A DNA stretch of 64,000 bases from assembly GCF_002162375.1 (NCBI RefSeq), contig NZ_CP021425.1:3418766-3482765 (forward strand), given 5' to 3'. Below, in pieces: positions 28,456 to 38,614 of the stretch; within the stretch, counting starts at the first letter, position 1; each line of letters begins with the position of its first letter. The position numbers and the translations under genes were made by a program. This stretch comes from Oleiphilus messinensis (lineage in GTDB: Bacteria > Pseudomonadota > Gammaproteobacteria > Pseudomonadales > Oleiphilaceae). The notes under the pieces were generated by a model. The model searched no databases, was not told the origin of the DNA, and saw only the letters and a list, made by a program, of their open reading frames with translations.

Positions 28456-30285
28456 TCAATAGCGGTATTCACCGTTGTTGATTTTACCTTCAATTTCAGG
28501 CGTTAACTGAACATATTTATTATCCCGCGGCAACCATACGTAAACAGGATTGTCCTGTTTGTCCAGATGGTAGGCAGACTCTTTCAGCGGTGCCTTTTTG
28601 TGCTTGAACGTTCCGGTTGTTTCCATTCCTTCGCTGATGCGCAAGAATACTGGAATTGCATAGGGCGGAAGTTCCGATTTCAGGTAATTAAACAATCCCT
28701 CAAAATCAAACTGGCCCGGCTCGCACTCCAGACGGATTGAAGCCATTCCGGCCCGGCCATTGGTGTTTGGAATTTCCACACCGTAAACAACCGTTTCACT
28801 CACCCGGTCATAACCATCCAGAATATGTTCAACCTCAGTGGTTGACACATTTTCGCCTTTCCAACGGAATGTATCGCCAAGACGGTCAACAAACTGGGCA
28901 TGACGGAAACCAATATCCCGCATCAGGTCACCTGAATTAAACCAGGCATCACCTTTTTTAAATACATCCCTGAAAATACACTTCTCGGTTTTCTCGGGGT
29001 CTGTATAACCATGAAACGGGGTTTTCGGGGTGATTTCACCAATGAGCAAACCCGCTTCACCTTTATCAGCCCGAACCATAAACCCTTTGCTGTTCCGGAT
29101 CGGCGCTTCCGCTTCTTTGTCATATTTCACGATTGCATACGGGAACGGTGACACGCCTACCGTATTATCAAAGTTCAGCAAATTGGTGAACCCGATATTG
29201 CCCTCGCTTGAGCCATACAATTCCATTACCCGGTCTACACCGAAACGCTGTTTAAAGTCCTTCCAGATGCTGGGACGTAAGCCATTACCCACCATAAGGC
29301 GAACCTTGTTATCCAGATCATTGGGTTTCGCCGGTTGATCCATAAGGTACCGACACAGCTCGCCAACATAGCCAAATGCAGTAGCACCATTGTCCCGGAT
29401 TTCATCCCAGAATCGGGATGCAGAAAAACGACGGGCAATGATCAGTGTCGCTTTTCCTGCCAGAACACTCCCCCAACACACCGCCATTGCGGTTGCATGA
29501 TAAAACGGCAGCGTTACGTACATTCGGTCAGAAGCATCCAACTGCAGCGCACTCAATCCGAAAGCACCGTAGGCTTTCATGAAGCGGCCATGATTAAATA
29601 CGACAGCCTTTGGCAGACCCGTGGTACCGGAAGTATAAATATAGAAACAAGGATCTTCTGAAAACACCTGATACGTGGTGTAAGGATTACTAGAGGGCTG
29701 CATCTGAACACTGCTGGCCAGATTTTCAAACCCTCGCGGTTTTCGCCCCGGTTCAGACAAGGTGTCTGTGTCCGCCATAAACAACTGGCCATCAGCCGGG
29801 ACACTGAGATCTTTTTTGACTTCTTTGTACGCTTCAAACAACTCGTCGCCGACGATAGCAGCCCGAGGGGATACCAGATTAATACTGTGGACAAGAACCT
29901 TGCCACGCTGCGAAGTGTTGATCAGCGCGTTCACAGCACCAATTTTTGCACACGCTGTTACACAGGCAAACAGTTCGGGTCGATTCTCAAGCAGTATCGC
30001 GACCACATCACCTTTCTGAACGCCCTTTTTCAACAAATAATGGGCAATCCGGTTACTCCAGGCATTAAATTCAGCATAAGAATATTGGCGCCCCTGATAA
30101 ATAAACGCAATCCCACCCGGATTTGTCTGGGCAGCCTGCTCCACACACAAGCCCAAGCCCACCGGCTTCATGGGGTCAGTATTATTACTGATTCTCAGTC
30201 CCTGGATTGCACGCGGCAGGCGCGCCACCAGGCTCGGTAATTTTCGGACAATTTTATTCAAGGTTACAAAGTCAGACGACTGCAT
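28456..30285 (-). CDS. Very-long-chain / FATP-type acyl-CoA synthetase
   Basis: 609 residues. ANL superfamily adenylating enzyme that activates fatty acids to acyl-CoA. AMP-binding P-loop is YIYTSGTTGLPKAVV; A5-like motif ELYGSSEGNIGFTN; hinge region DRLGDTFRWKGENVSTTEVE and lysine-bearing C-terminal GTFKHKKAPLKE, the FATP/very-long-chain signature. The ATG at 30285 is chosen because CAGGAG lies 11 bp upstream; a TTG start at 30315 is possible. It ends 1 bp past the stop of the preceding gene, converging on it. Confidence 0.88.
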   Translation of the reverse strand: MQSSDFVTLNKIVRKLPSLVARLPRAIQGLRISNNTDPMKPVGLGLCVEQAAQTNPGGIAFIYQGRQYSYAEFNAWSNRIAHYLLKKGVQKGDVVAILLENRPELFACVTACAKIGAVNALINTSQRGKVLVHSINLVSPRAAIVGDELFEAYKEVKKDLSVPADGQLFMADTDTLSEPGRKPRGFENLASSVQMQPSSNPYTTYQVFSEDPCFYIYTSGTTGLPKAVVFNHGRFMKAYGAFGLSALQLDASDRMYVTLPFYHATAMAVCWGSVLAGKATLIIARRFSASRFWDEIRDNGATAFGYVGELCRYLMDQPAKPNDLDNKVRLMVGNGLRPSIWKDFKQRFGVDRVMELYGSSEGNIGFTNLLNFDNTVGVSPFPYAIVKYDKEAEAPIRNSKGFMVRADKGEAGLLIGEITPKTPFHGYTDPEKTEKCIFRDVFKKGDAWFNSGDLMRDIGFRHAQFVDRLGDTFRWKGENVSTTEVEHILDGYDRVSETVVYGVEIPNTNGRAGMASIRLECEPGQFDFEGLFNYLKSELPPYAIPVFLRISEGMETTGTFKHKKAPLKESAYHLDKQDNPVYVWLPRDNKYVQLTPEIEGKINNGEYRY

Positions 30286-30426
30286 GCGTACTGCAACTCC
30301 TGTATTCGCTAACAATTAGTAGGATTCCACTGCAAGAGAAATCGGGCCCTGGGTCACCAGGCGTAGTTTTATTGCCCGATGCAAGGCCCATTTTTGGATT
30401 ATGTCAGATTCAATACACCAACTTAC

Positions 30427-31050
30427 CTAACGTTTCCGCGTAGATGCTGGTTTGGATGCCCCTTTTGTCTTCAAGAAGTCCTGTAAGGAATCTTTAAGTT
30501 GATCAAGAAAGCCAGCGGATTTATCTTTCTTCTGCTCTGTTTCAGTCGTTGATACTACCTCGCTGTCCGCATCTGTCAGTAATTTTTCACCTTCATCCAG
30601 ATAAATCGCTTTGGACGCCAGCAGTTTTTTATGAACATCACTTCCCAGCGCGATATCGCGGATATCACAAATCTTTTCCACGGCCTTATCAAAGGCCACT
30701 TCCAATCCATGGGAGTTTACAGAAACGGATTTAAATATCGCCTTTTTATCTGGCTCTTTGACGCGGATTTTAAATTCGGTACAGGGTTTGCGTCCTTCGC
30801 GGTGTCGCGTCTGCAACTGTAATCCGACGATTCGACCGTCTTCATGGATTAACCCTTCACCGGATAATTTTTTTCGTTCTATATAGGCTTTACGCCGTAA
30901 TTCAAGATCTGCCTCGACTTTGTGTGCTTCCTTGAGTGCTTTCTTTTCACTACGCCCGATCCTTACGTATACTTGGTGCTCCTTACCATTCCATGCTTTT
31001 GTGACCCTGAAATAACGGCGTTCACCGTCTTTAAAAACTGTGATTCCCAT
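30427..31050 (-). CDS. Small basic protein, AP2/integrase-like fold suspected
   Basis: 207 residues, highly charged. The first 60 residues (YFRVTKAWNGKEHQVYVRIG, then KKALKEAHKVEADLELRRKAY) look like the three-stranded sheet plus helix seen in AP2-type and integrase DNA-binding domains. A second related segment follows at about 78-130 (EFKIRVKEPDKKAIFKSVSV, then AFDKAVEKICDIRDI). The tail from 165 is acidic then Lys-rich, probably disordered. Bacterial homologues are uncharacterised. Nucleic acid binding is inferred only from this resemblance. Confidence 0.55.
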   Translation of the reverse strand: MGITVFKDGERRYFRVTKAWNGKEHQVYVRIGRSEKKALKEAHKVEADLELRRKAYIERKKLSGEGLIHEDGRIVGLQLQTRHREGRKPCTEFKIRVKEPDKKAIFKSVSVNSHGLEVAFDKAVEKICDIRDIALGSDVHKKLLASKAIYLDEGEKLLTDADSEVVSTTETEQKKDKSAGFLDQLKDSLQDFLKTKGASKPASTRKR

Positions 31051-31509
31051 TGTTCGGCCCGTTGTTTTACTATTGCGATTGGACGGTAATTAATTGTTTT
31101 TGCGAAAAAGCTTTTGCGTAAAAACAATGGTTTTTTCAACCTAGTGTCTCTGTCGAAGGGAAACAATCGAAATTGCGTTGACGACTACTGAACACTCCAT
31201 GCTCGGTACCTGGATCGGCCGGATGAACGTACAACCCGATCTGGAGCGTCACGACGGGTATGTCTTCTCGACATACTCATTTCGCCCTCAACTGTTTACA
31301 TTTCACACACCCTGTTCATATTTTAGCCCATTTTCCCATAACGCGACAGGTCGTGGTTTTCAAATATGACAGCGTGACATAATGCTTTGTTAGTTGTAGG
31401 CCATAAACCCCGAAGGCGTCAAATAAACGACACCTTTGGTGCTTATTATAAGCATATTCAACGCAGTTTACGTATTTTCATGACGAAATACGTGTGCTAA
31501 ATCGCAATA
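31051..31509. other. Spacer between flgL and the AP2-like gene
   Basis: No coding sequence supported. It holds the promoter of the minus-strand AP2-like gene and a weak hairpin at 31422-31447 after flgL. Short A/T-rich runs only otherwise. Confidence 0.5.
31422..31447 (-). terminator. Possible weak terminator after flgL
   Basis: On the minus strand, AATAAGCACC AAA GGTG with further partial pairing, followed by GTTTATTT. It lies about 60 bp after the last gene of the flagellar operon. The stem is short, so this is tentative. Confidence 0.35.
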
Positions 31510-32751
31510 TTAGAGCTGATCAAACAGGCTCAAGCCGGTAACACGGGTAAACGTACCGTATGCTGCATCTAAAATAAATGACTGTAGTGACAAATTGCTC
31601 GTCGCTTCAGCAAAGTCGACATCCTGCAGATCAGACAGAACCTCCTTAGTCAACACCTCAACATCAAGGTGCATTTCCCGGGTTGTTTCAATGGTATTGA
31701 GTCGAGCCCCTACATTTCCTCGTGTTTCCAGAATTGCCGTTTGCGCGCTATCCAGATTCGCCAGGGTGTCCTGGATTAACGCATCCAGAATTTGCCGTCC
31801 TTCTCCCGTTTCCTGAAAATTCTCCAAACCGTAAATCAGTTTCTCGGTTGTGGTTAAAAGGCTTTGCTTTTCCCGGGACTCAACTAAAAAAGAATCTCCC
31901 GCTGCAGGCGTACCTACAATTTCAAACTGGACACCATTTGCCTGAATCGGTTGGCCAGAAACGTAGGGCTGGGGGTTAAATATGACCTTTCCGCTATCCC
32001 GATCGGTTATCGTGAAATTCGGTCCCGGAGGTGTCACCAATGCTGGATTTGTGTTGAAGGTCACCACCATATCACCGGGATAATATTCGTCATACAATTC
32101 TTGGTCAATCATCAACCCTGTGGAAATCACTGCAGCAGGATCAGAGGTATTCCGCGGATTGGCACGGGTTGCAAAAGTATTTTCAGCAGCAGGTATATCG
32201 ACAAACAATGCTTTCCCATTATCCCCTGATGAAACCTTCACGCTGGTGTCAACCTGCAGAAAGCGCTGCCCTTCATCCCCCTGGTAATAGTACGCACCAG
32301 ACTCATTTTGCACGAAAGGCGCATTATTCCCCTGAAAGCCGGCAAACACAAACTCGCCACTGGGATCCTGAGAATTCATAAACCCGGCCAGTTGCGCTAG
32401 ACGCTCTTTTACTTCCGCGGCAATATATAATTTATCATCTGCATTCTGAGCACCGTCACCGGCCTGAATGGTTAACTCCCGAATACGGATCACCACATCG
32501 TTTATCCCGTCCAGTAGTTGATCTTCCTGCCGTAACCGGTTTTCGGCCAGATCAATATTGCGTTTGTATTGTGCAATCAGATCCAGATCTTGATTTATTT
32601 GCAAAATTCGAGTGGATGCGACAGGGTCATCGGACGGACGCTGCACCCTTTTGCCGCTGGAAATTTGTAATTGGGTTTTCTGCAGCTGTTCGTTTACGTC
32701 CTGAATATTGTTGATACCCCGGTTAAACAGCTGTTGAGTCGAAATTCGCAT
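31510..32751 (-). CDS. flgL: Flagellar hook-filament junction protein FlgL (HAP3)
   Basis: 413 residues. FlgL joins the hook to the filament together with FlgK. The N-terminal flagellin-like coiled coil (RISTQQLFNRGINNIQ, ISSGKRVQRPSDDPVAST) and C-terminal helix (ARLNTIETTREMHLDVEVLT, LSLFDQL) are both present; the middle (about 150-310) is the exposed variable domain. GAGG lies 9 bp before the ATG. Last gene of the operon, 15 bp after flgK. No flagellin gene follows in the window. Confidence 0.95.
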   Translation of the reverse strand: MRISTQQLFNRGINNIQDVNEQLQKTQLQISSGKRVQRPSDDPVASTRILQINQDLDLIAQYKRNIDLAENRLRQEDQLLDGINDVVIRIRELTIQAGDGAQNADDKLYIAAEVKERLAQLAGFMNSQDPSGEFVFAGFQGNNAPFVQNESGAYYYQGDEGQRFLQVDTSVKVSSGDNGKALFVDIPAAENTFATRANPRNTSDPAAVISTGLMIDQELYDEYYPGDMVVTFNTNPALVTPPGPNFTITDRDSGKVIFNPQPYVSGQPIQANGVQFEIVGTPAAGDSFLVESREKQSLLTTTEKLIYGLENFQETGEGRQILDALIQDTLANLDSAQTAILETRGNVGARLNTIETTREMHLDVEVLTKEVLSDLQDVDFAEATSNLSLQSFILDAAYGTFTRVTGLSLFDQL

Positions 32752-32766
32752 TTCCGATTACCTCAC

Positions 32767-35412
32767 TTAACGCACTGCATTGAGCAGCGTATCGAACAAT
32801 TCCTGAGCTACACTCACCACCTGAGCAGAAGCGTTATATGCGGCCTGATACTGGATCAGCCGACCCGCCTCCTCATCGAGGTTTACACCTGACACTTCAG
32901 ACCATGCGTCTTCCGACTGACGCAACAGAACCTCGCTTGAGTCAGTATCGATCTTCTTCTGGTTGGTAACCGTACCAATGGTTTCCACAAGTTGTGCGTA
33001 CTCTTCATTGTAGGTATTTACCCCACCATCCAGGGTGCCTGAATTTTCCAGCTGAACCATCGCAAGTGCATTACGGTTGTCAGAAATACCGCCGTTGTTG
33101 TATTCGATCATGAAGAAGTCATTGGCTTCCGGCTCCCCGGATATTTGCACCATAAATCCCTTGTATGTTGGCTGTACCGTCGGATTTGCCTGGAAAATAT
33201 TACTGTTACTGCCAACGAACGAGACGCCATGGGCCATTTCTACATCCACAAAGCCACCGATGGTTGCACCATTCCCGGCATTAACGGTAACCGCTCCGGC
33301 ACCTGCCGGATCCGGCGTATCCAGATCAACACTGCCCGCCCCGGTGACCTCGACAGTAATATCATCCCCCGTCATCGATCTCAGGGTAATGGTGTTGCCA
33401 TCACTGACCGCCAAGAGATTTTGCCCCGCCAGATTCGGATTACTGTTGATCGCATCAGCCACATGGTCTGGATCGTAGGGATCGGGTGCCGTTACCGTGA
33501 TCGCCTGACCATTGATACTTAACCCCATTCCCGCGCCAACAAAATTGGATATTTCCACCACGCTGTATGCTGTTGCGCTGACACCCTCCACTTGACTGAG
33601 CTGGTCGGCGATTACCTTTGCACTGTCATTTGCCGCGATATTTACTGTAGAGGTGTTAACCAGCCCGGTGTCCGGGTCACGGTTTGTCACGGTCAATGTT
33701 TGCGCGCTGTAACCATTCACAGTAGGCGCTGCCACTACGCCAATGTTCGCAATATCCCCCCCGAGGGAGGACGTCGCGGTTTGCCCTGGATCATTGGCGA
33801 ATACTTCGTTGGATACCCCAGGAACATACAGGCGGTTGTTCATGGGTGGATTCAATGGCACCGGGTTCGCAGGATCCGTCGCGTCCAGCACCTCGTAGTA
33901 ACTTTCATTGATGAAGCGCACCATCATCGGTGGGCTCAGTTCGTTGGGCATCGAAAAGGTCGATAATGGCTGATTGGTCAATGGACTGTTCACGTCCAAC
34001 ATCTGGCCCTGACTGATTACACCGCTGCCGGTATTCCCCAAATCAGCATCCGTTCTGATCGCAGAAGCAAAAGCCAATTCCTCAACACGGTCCACCACCA
34101 TGCCAAAATCTCTGGCACCGGTATGAGTGGGTCTGATAAGAAAGCTGTCACCGACCTGAAAACTGCCGGACTCCAATGTAATCTCAAACCCTTCCACCGA
34201 AATGGTACTGGGCATGACCGCCGGCAAACGCCCGGATTGAACCACAGATTCATCGGAATTTCGGATCAACGTATAACTGTTATTGGTAGGCCCGTTAAAT
34301 TCGAGGGTGTAATCATCGGTTGTAAGCTGGCTGGCATCTTCAATTTCAACAAACAACACCCGGTCATCAGGGTCAGCATTGTTTGGATCGCCATAGACCC
34401 GGGCTTCAGCCACTTCCCGATCATTTACATCAGTGAAAAACAAACCGCCTAATCGATCTTCGAGATTCATGCCGACTTCATGCTGGTGGTTCATCGTGTC
34501 TGCCAGGCCCACTGCGATTAAACCAATGCCGTTAAAGGCCTGGCTTAACATATTATCTCTGAAATCAAGCAAGGCACCGATTTTACCACCGGTAATTTCA
34601 CTGGAGATCACCTGAATAGAATCGTCGTCAATGAATGCAATATCACTTTGCAAGGGGTCATTGACACTTTGCACCTGCTGGAGACTGTTATAAACATCAC
34701 CAATAACCAGCGGTTGCCCATTACCGATAAGTACGTCGACCTCCTGGCTGTTACTGCGCTCGATCACCGTCACATGGGTAAATTCAGCGAGTTCTCGTAA
34801 CTTTTCGTCTCGCTGATCCAGTAAATCATTAGGAAACTTATCCTGGCCTGACCCCAGAGCCACCGTAATGGCACGGTTTAGCTGAGATATACCCGCAGCG
34901 AGACTGTTTATCTCGGAGATATTTGCTGACATCTCCTGATTAATCAGGGTTTGCTGGTCCTCCAGACGGGTATACAACGATGAAAAACGCGCAACCAGGC
35001 CTTCAGCTTCGCTCAAAATAAGCTGACGTTCGGGAATCGACGTCGGATCATCCGCGCCACCTTGAAGTGCCGCAAAAAAATTGTTCATGGCGGGTGTAAG
35101 CCCGGTAGTAACATCCGCCAGGAGACTATCAAGCTGCTCAATCTGACTCAGGTAGGTATCTTGCTCGTGAAATACGGTTGTATCCGCACGCAGCTGATTC
35201 GTCAGGAACTGATCATTTATTCGAATAATATTGGCCGTGTTGGCCCCGGTGCCCTGATAGCCTACGCCGATGTACTGGGATGGATTCGACTCAATGACAT
35301 TATGCTGTCGGCTATACCCCGGAGTATTGGTATTCACCACGTTATTGCCTGTTGTAGCCAACGCGGATTGATTAACCTTGATACCTGATAAACCAATATT
35401 AATTAATGACAT
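32767..35412 (-). CDS. flgK: Flagellar hook-associated protein FlgK (HAP1), enlarged
   Basis: 881 residues, against about 550 in E. coli and 680 in Pseudomonas. The conserved N-terminus is SLINIGLSGIKVNQSALATTGNNVVNTNTPGYSRQ, and the C-terminus VNLDEEAGRLIQYQAAYNASAQVV is standard. The extra length lies between about residues 340 and 780; it includes a flagellin-hook-IN-like segment (LSINGQAITVTAPDPYDPDH, then ADAINSNPNL). Start set at 35412 because GGGGAGAAG precedes it and the protein then begins MSLINIG; a frame extending to 35442 would add ten unrelated residues. flgJ lies 132 bp upstream. Confidence 0.93.
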   Translation of the reverse strand: MSLINIGLSGIKVNQSALATTGNNVVNTNTPGYSRQHNVIESNPSQYIGVGYQGTGANTANIIRINDQFLTNQLRADTTVFHEQDTYLSQIEQLDSLLADVTTGLTPAMNNFFAALQGGADDPTSIPERQLILSEAEGLVARFSSLYTRLEDQQTLINQEMSANISEINSLAAGISQLNRAITVALGSGQDKFPNDLLDQRDEKLRELAEFTHVTVIERSNSQEVDVLIGNGQPLVIGDVYNSLQQVQSVNDPLQSDIAFIDDDSIQVISSEITGGKIGALLDFRDNMLSQAFNGIGLIAVGLADTMNHQHEVGMNLEDRLGGLFFTDVNDREVAEARVYGDPNNADPDDRVLFVEIEDASQLTTDDYTLEFNGPTNNSYTLIRNSDESVVQSGRLPAVMPSTISVEGFEITLESGSFQVGDSFLIRPTHTGARDFGMVVDRVEELAFASAIRTDADLGNTGSGVISQGQMLDVNSPLTNQPLSTFSMPNELSPPMMVRFINESYYEVLDATDPANPVPLNPPMNNRLYVPGVSNEVFANDPGQTATSSLGGDIANIGVVAAPTVNGYSAQTLTVTNRDPDTGLVNTSTVNIAANDSAKVIADQLSQVEGVSATAYSVVEISNFVGAGMGLSINGQAITVTAPDPYDPDHVADAINSNPNLAGQNLLAVSDGNTITLRSMTGDDITVEVTGAGSVDLDTPDPAGAGAVTVNAGNGATIGGFVDVEMAHGVSFVGSNSNIFQANPTVQPTYKGFMVQISGEPEANDFFMIEYNNGGISDNRNALAMVQLENSGTLDGGVNTYNEEYAQLVETIGTVTNQKKIDTDSSEVLLRQSEDAWSEVSGVNLDEEAGRLIQYQAAYNASAQVVSVAQELFDTLLNAVR

Positions 35413-35490
35413 CGAATCTTCTCCCCAAATCCGGCATATCACATGCCCAAATCAGGACTGCTCTGTTATACGCTTACACTGAGCGCAGTT

Positions 35491-35550
35491 GTTGGTACTG
35501 TAAATATATTGTTGGAACTTGAAATCAATAGTTGGAACGTTAAATCAATT
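35491..35550. repeat. Three 20-bp tandem repeats between flgJ and flgK
   Basis: Units begin at 35491, 35511 and 35531, each opening GTTGG. The third overlaps the flgJ stop codon. Units two and three are the most alike. Confidence 0.75.
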
Positions 35551-36726
35551 ACTCGACAACAAGGCACTTTGTACAAAATCGCTGTTATAAATCCGTTGTA
35601 TTTTGTCGCTATATGCCGGATCCGTTGCATATCCTGCATCCTGCAGTTCCCGGGCGAATGCCGCAGGATCATCAACCCACTGTAACGCCTCCTGATAACG
35701 CTCATTTCCTTTGAGAAAGCGTGCATAGTCCCGAAAACTTTCATCGTATGAAGGATACGCGCGAAAATATGCCTTCTCCTTCATGGGTATACCTTCCCGG
35801 TATTCTGTCGTCGTGATCGCAATACGATCACCTTGCCAACGGCTATCTGCCTTAATACCAAACATATTATGGCTGGGCGTTTCTCCCTGATTGGCAATCA
35901 TATGCTTGCCCCACCCGGTTTCCAGCGCAGACTGCGCCAACAGAAAGCGGGCATCAATCCCGGTTTCAGCCTCAACCTGTTTCGCGATCGGGTACAATGC
36001 TTCTACGAACTGTTCCGGAGACTCAAACTGGTCCGGCAAGATCGACTCAAGCACTTGTTCACCCGTTTCCGTTTCATTCTCAGCGATACCATCAACGTCG
36101 ATTTCTGTGTCCTCTTCTTCCCGGTCGCGGGTGTTTGTATCCGCGAGTACCGCCGGATTGCTTAAGAGCCGATCCATTCCAGCGACGCCAGCGGCACCTT
36201 GATCCAGCTGCTCTTCGGCACTCTCATGACCGGTAACCGAGTCATGACTTGAAGCTGAGCCTGGGTGATCTCGTTTCACCATCTCATCAACCTCGACGAC
36301 CGCCTCCAGAATCTGAATGGCTTGGGCAGGCATTTCCCGGGCGTAAGACTGAATTCCACCATAATCAATATGGCGCGGTTCATCCGCAGCCTGGGTTACC
36401 CCTTCTATTTGTGCTGACATTTGGGTCAACAATGCTTTAGCGATGCCTATACCATTACCTTTTGACAGCGTTTGCGTTAGTTGGCTGTCAAACATTTGTT
36501 GGTAGAATTCCATCTGCGAGGAGTTCATGAAATTCCCTTCCGAAAACGCCTTGTTCGCATCCCGCATGCTTTTCATCACCATGTTCAGAAACATGGCTTC
36601 AAACTGTTTGCTCACGGTCTCCAAAGCAGCATTCTTGTCGTTTCTGGCCTGCGCCTTCAACGAGTTCAATCCCGAAAAATCGGTGTAGGTATGAACCTGA
36701 TCGATAACATTCTGTTGCAATGCCAT
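35545..36726 (-). CDS. flgJ: Flagellar rod-assembly peptidoglycan hydrolase FlgJ
   Basis: 393 residues, longer than E. coli FlgJ (313). The N-terminal rod-capping domain covers roughly 25-110 (KQFEAMFLNMVMKSMRDANK, SQMEFYQQMFDSQL). The C-terminal glucosaminidase domain covers roughly 235-390 (FLLAQSALETGWGKHMI with catalytic Glu, SHNMFGIKAD, FRAYPSYDESFRDYARFL). It bores the hole in peptidoglycan for the rod. The acidic linker at about 150-220 is unusually long and accounts for the extra size. AAAGG precedes the ATG; flgI ends 12 bp upstream. Confidence 0.95.
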   Translation of the reverse strand: MALQQNVIDQVHTYTDFSGLNSLKAQARNDKNAALETVSKQFEAMFLNMVMKSMRDANKAFSEGNFMNSSQMEFYQQMFDSQLTQTLSKGNGIGIAKALLTQMSAQIEGVTQAADEPRHIDYGGIQSYAREMPAQAIQILEAVVEVDEMVKRDHPGSASSHDSVTGHESAEEQLDQGAAGVAGMDRLLSNPAVLADTNTRDREEEDTEIDVDGIAENETETGEQVLESILPDQFESPEQFVEALYPIAKQVEAETGIDARFLLAQSALETGWGKHMIANQGETPSHNMFGIKADSRWQGDRIAITTTEYREGIPMKEKAYFRAYPSYDESFRDYARFLKGNERYQEALQWVDDPAAFARELQDAGYATDPAYSDKIQRIYNSDFVQSALLSSN

Positions 36727-36738
36727 TTTGGATAACCT

Positions 36739-37851
36739 TTAAATAACGATTAGTTCTGCTTTTAACGCGCCCGCCTGTTTCAGCGCTTCCAGCACGGCCA
36801 TAATATCGCCGGGTGCAGCACCTACGCGATTTACGGCCTGCACGATCTCATTCAACGTTACAGCAGGGCCAAATTTGAACATCCGGGCAGGCTCCTGTTC
36901 TGCATCGACTTCAGACTGGGGAACGACCACAGTCTGTCCCTCGCCAAATGCATTCGGTTGACTGACACCCACATTTTCACTGATGGTCACTACCAGATTA
37001 CCGTGGGTTACCGCAGCAGGCAGTACTTTGACGTTAGCCCCCACAACAATCGTACCGGTGCGTGAGTTCACAACAATTTTTGCGGCACCTTCACCCGGGT
37101 CTACTTGAAGATTTTCCAGAATGGATAGAAACCCAACCCTTGAAGAAGCATCTCTGGGCGCACGGACGCGAATGGAGGTCGCATCAACAGCGCTTGCAGT
37201 ATGTGGCCCCAGCAGGTCATTAATCGTTTCGGTGACGCGACGCGCCGTCGTAAAATCAGGCTGATGCAGGTTAAACGTTAACGTGTCACCCTGATGGAAA
37301 GCATTGGGTGCTGAACGCTCAACTGAGGCCCCATTCGGTATACGGCCCACTACCGGGATATTCACGCTGATACGAGACCCGTCCGCGCCTTCTGCACCAA
37401 AGCCACCGACCAGCAGGCTACCTTGAGATACGGCATAGACTTTCCCGTCCGCGCCTTTTAAAGGTGTCATCAACAACGTACCACCCCGGAGGCTTTTTGC
37501 GTTGCCGATTGAGGAAACGGTTACGTCAATATTTTGACCGGGTTTGGCAAATGCCGGTAAATCCGCATTCACGGTAACTGCAGCTACATTTTTCAGGCTC
37601 GGATCCGTACCCGCCGGAATCGTAATCCCGAACTTATTCATCAAGTTTCGAAATGTTTGATTGGTAAAAGGCGCTTTATCCCCCGTCCCATCCAGACCGA
37701 CAACCAAACCATACCCAATGAGCTGATTGGAACGAACGCCCGCCACAGAGGCCATGTCCTTCAATCGATCAGCAACCACAGAAAAAGAGGTCATCAACAT
37801 CAAGAAGCCACAGACCAAAGTGCATCGTTTACTAGATTGAAGTGTCATCAT
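36739..37851 (-). CDS. flgI: Flagellar P-ring protein FlgI
   Basis: 370 residues, standard length. It forms the periplasmic ring around the rod. Signal peptide [18 protein letters not shown] is followed by [31 protein letters not shown] and ends [15 protein letters not shown], both classic. The start is placed at 37851, where the flgH stop and the flgI start overlap as TAATG; the frame runs open to 37893 but that would begin inside flgH. A second ATG follows immediately. Translational coupling with flgH is likely because no strong ribosome binding site is present. Confidence 0.95.
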   Translation of the reverse strand: MMTLQSSKRCTLVCGFLMLMTSFSVVADRLKDMASVAGVRSNQLIGYGLVVGLDGTGDKAPFTNQTFRNLMNKFGITIPAGTDPSLKNVAAVTVNADLPAFAKPGQNIDVTVSSIGNAKSLRGGTLLMTPLKGADGKVYAVSQGSLLVGGFGAEGADGSRISVNIPVVGRIPNGASVERSAPNAFHQGDTLTFNLHQPDFTTARRVTETINDLLGPHTASAVDATSIRVRAPRDASSRVGFLSILENLQVDPGEGAAKIVVNSRTGTIVVGANVKVLPAAVTHGNLVVTISENVGVSQPNAFGEGQTVVVPQSEVDAEQEPARMFKFGPAVTLNEIVQAVNRVGAAPGDIMAVLEALKQAGALKAELIVI

Positions 37852-38555
37852 TAGAAAGGCCACCATTCGCTGTTGAACACACGAGAACCCCATCCCATCC
37901 GGTTCGCGTCATCAAATTCACCGGTTGCGCCATATGCAATTCGAGCATCGGCAATTTTATCGGAGCGGACGATGTTGTTGTCCGAGATATCTTCAGGTCG
38001 AACCAATCCGGTTAATCGAATATATTCATCGCCCTGATTTAACGTTAACCACTTTTCGCCCCGGATTCTTAACAAACCGTTTGGCAGCACTGCTGCAACC
38101 GTTACCGCGATGCTCCCGGTTAAACTATTACTCTGATCACTCTCAGCCTCGCCAGTGAATTCCCGCTCCATCTCCAAGTCGGTACCTAAACTCAGGTTAT
38201 TCATCGACAACGCACTACCCAATATTGAACCTTCATTAAAAGAGGTTCCGGAATCTTTGGACAGCGACGTTTCACTGGTTTTGCTGGACTGAGTTCGCTC
38301 CTGGAGCTGGACCGTCAGAATGTCTCCAATTCGGTGGGCAACTTTGTCGGTATACAGGCTATATCCCTGGCCTGCTTGATAAAGTGATCCGTTTACAGGC
38401 GCAGGAGGAATCAGCTCTTGAGGTGCTGCAGGTGCATACAACGGATCTCCAGGTACTGGACGTTCTCTGCTCATCGATGCACAGCCAGACAGGGTTGCGA
38501 TCACAACCACTGTGCAAAATAGGTTTGTAACACCTGAATTTCTTTGATACGTCAT
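37851..38555 (-). CDS. flgH: Flagellar L-ring lipoprotein FlgH
   Basis: 234 residues. It forms the outer-membrane ring of the basal body. Lipobox is LSGC near residue 25. [32 protein letters not shown] and [29 protein letters not shown] are the conserved blocks, and the C-terminus [16 protein letters not shown] is nearly invariant in the family. AGGTTTATTGTT precedes the ATG. It overlaps flgI by one base. Confidence 0.95.
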   Translation of the reverse strand: MTYQRNSGVTNLFCTVVVIATLSGCASMSRERPVPGDPLYAPAAPQELIPPAPVNGSLYQAGQGYSLYTDKVAHRIGDILTVQLQERTQSSKTSETSLSKDSGTSFNEGSILGSALSMNNLSLGTDLEMEREFTGEAESDQSNSLTGSIAVTVAAVLPNGLLRIRGEKWLTLNQGDEYIRLTGLVRPEDISDNNIVRSDKIADARIAYGATGEFDDANRMGWGSRVFNSEWWPF

Positions 38556-38614
38556 AACAATAAACCTGCTTCAAAAAACCGACGGTAAACCAGTTAACCT
38601 ACCTGATTCCAGAT

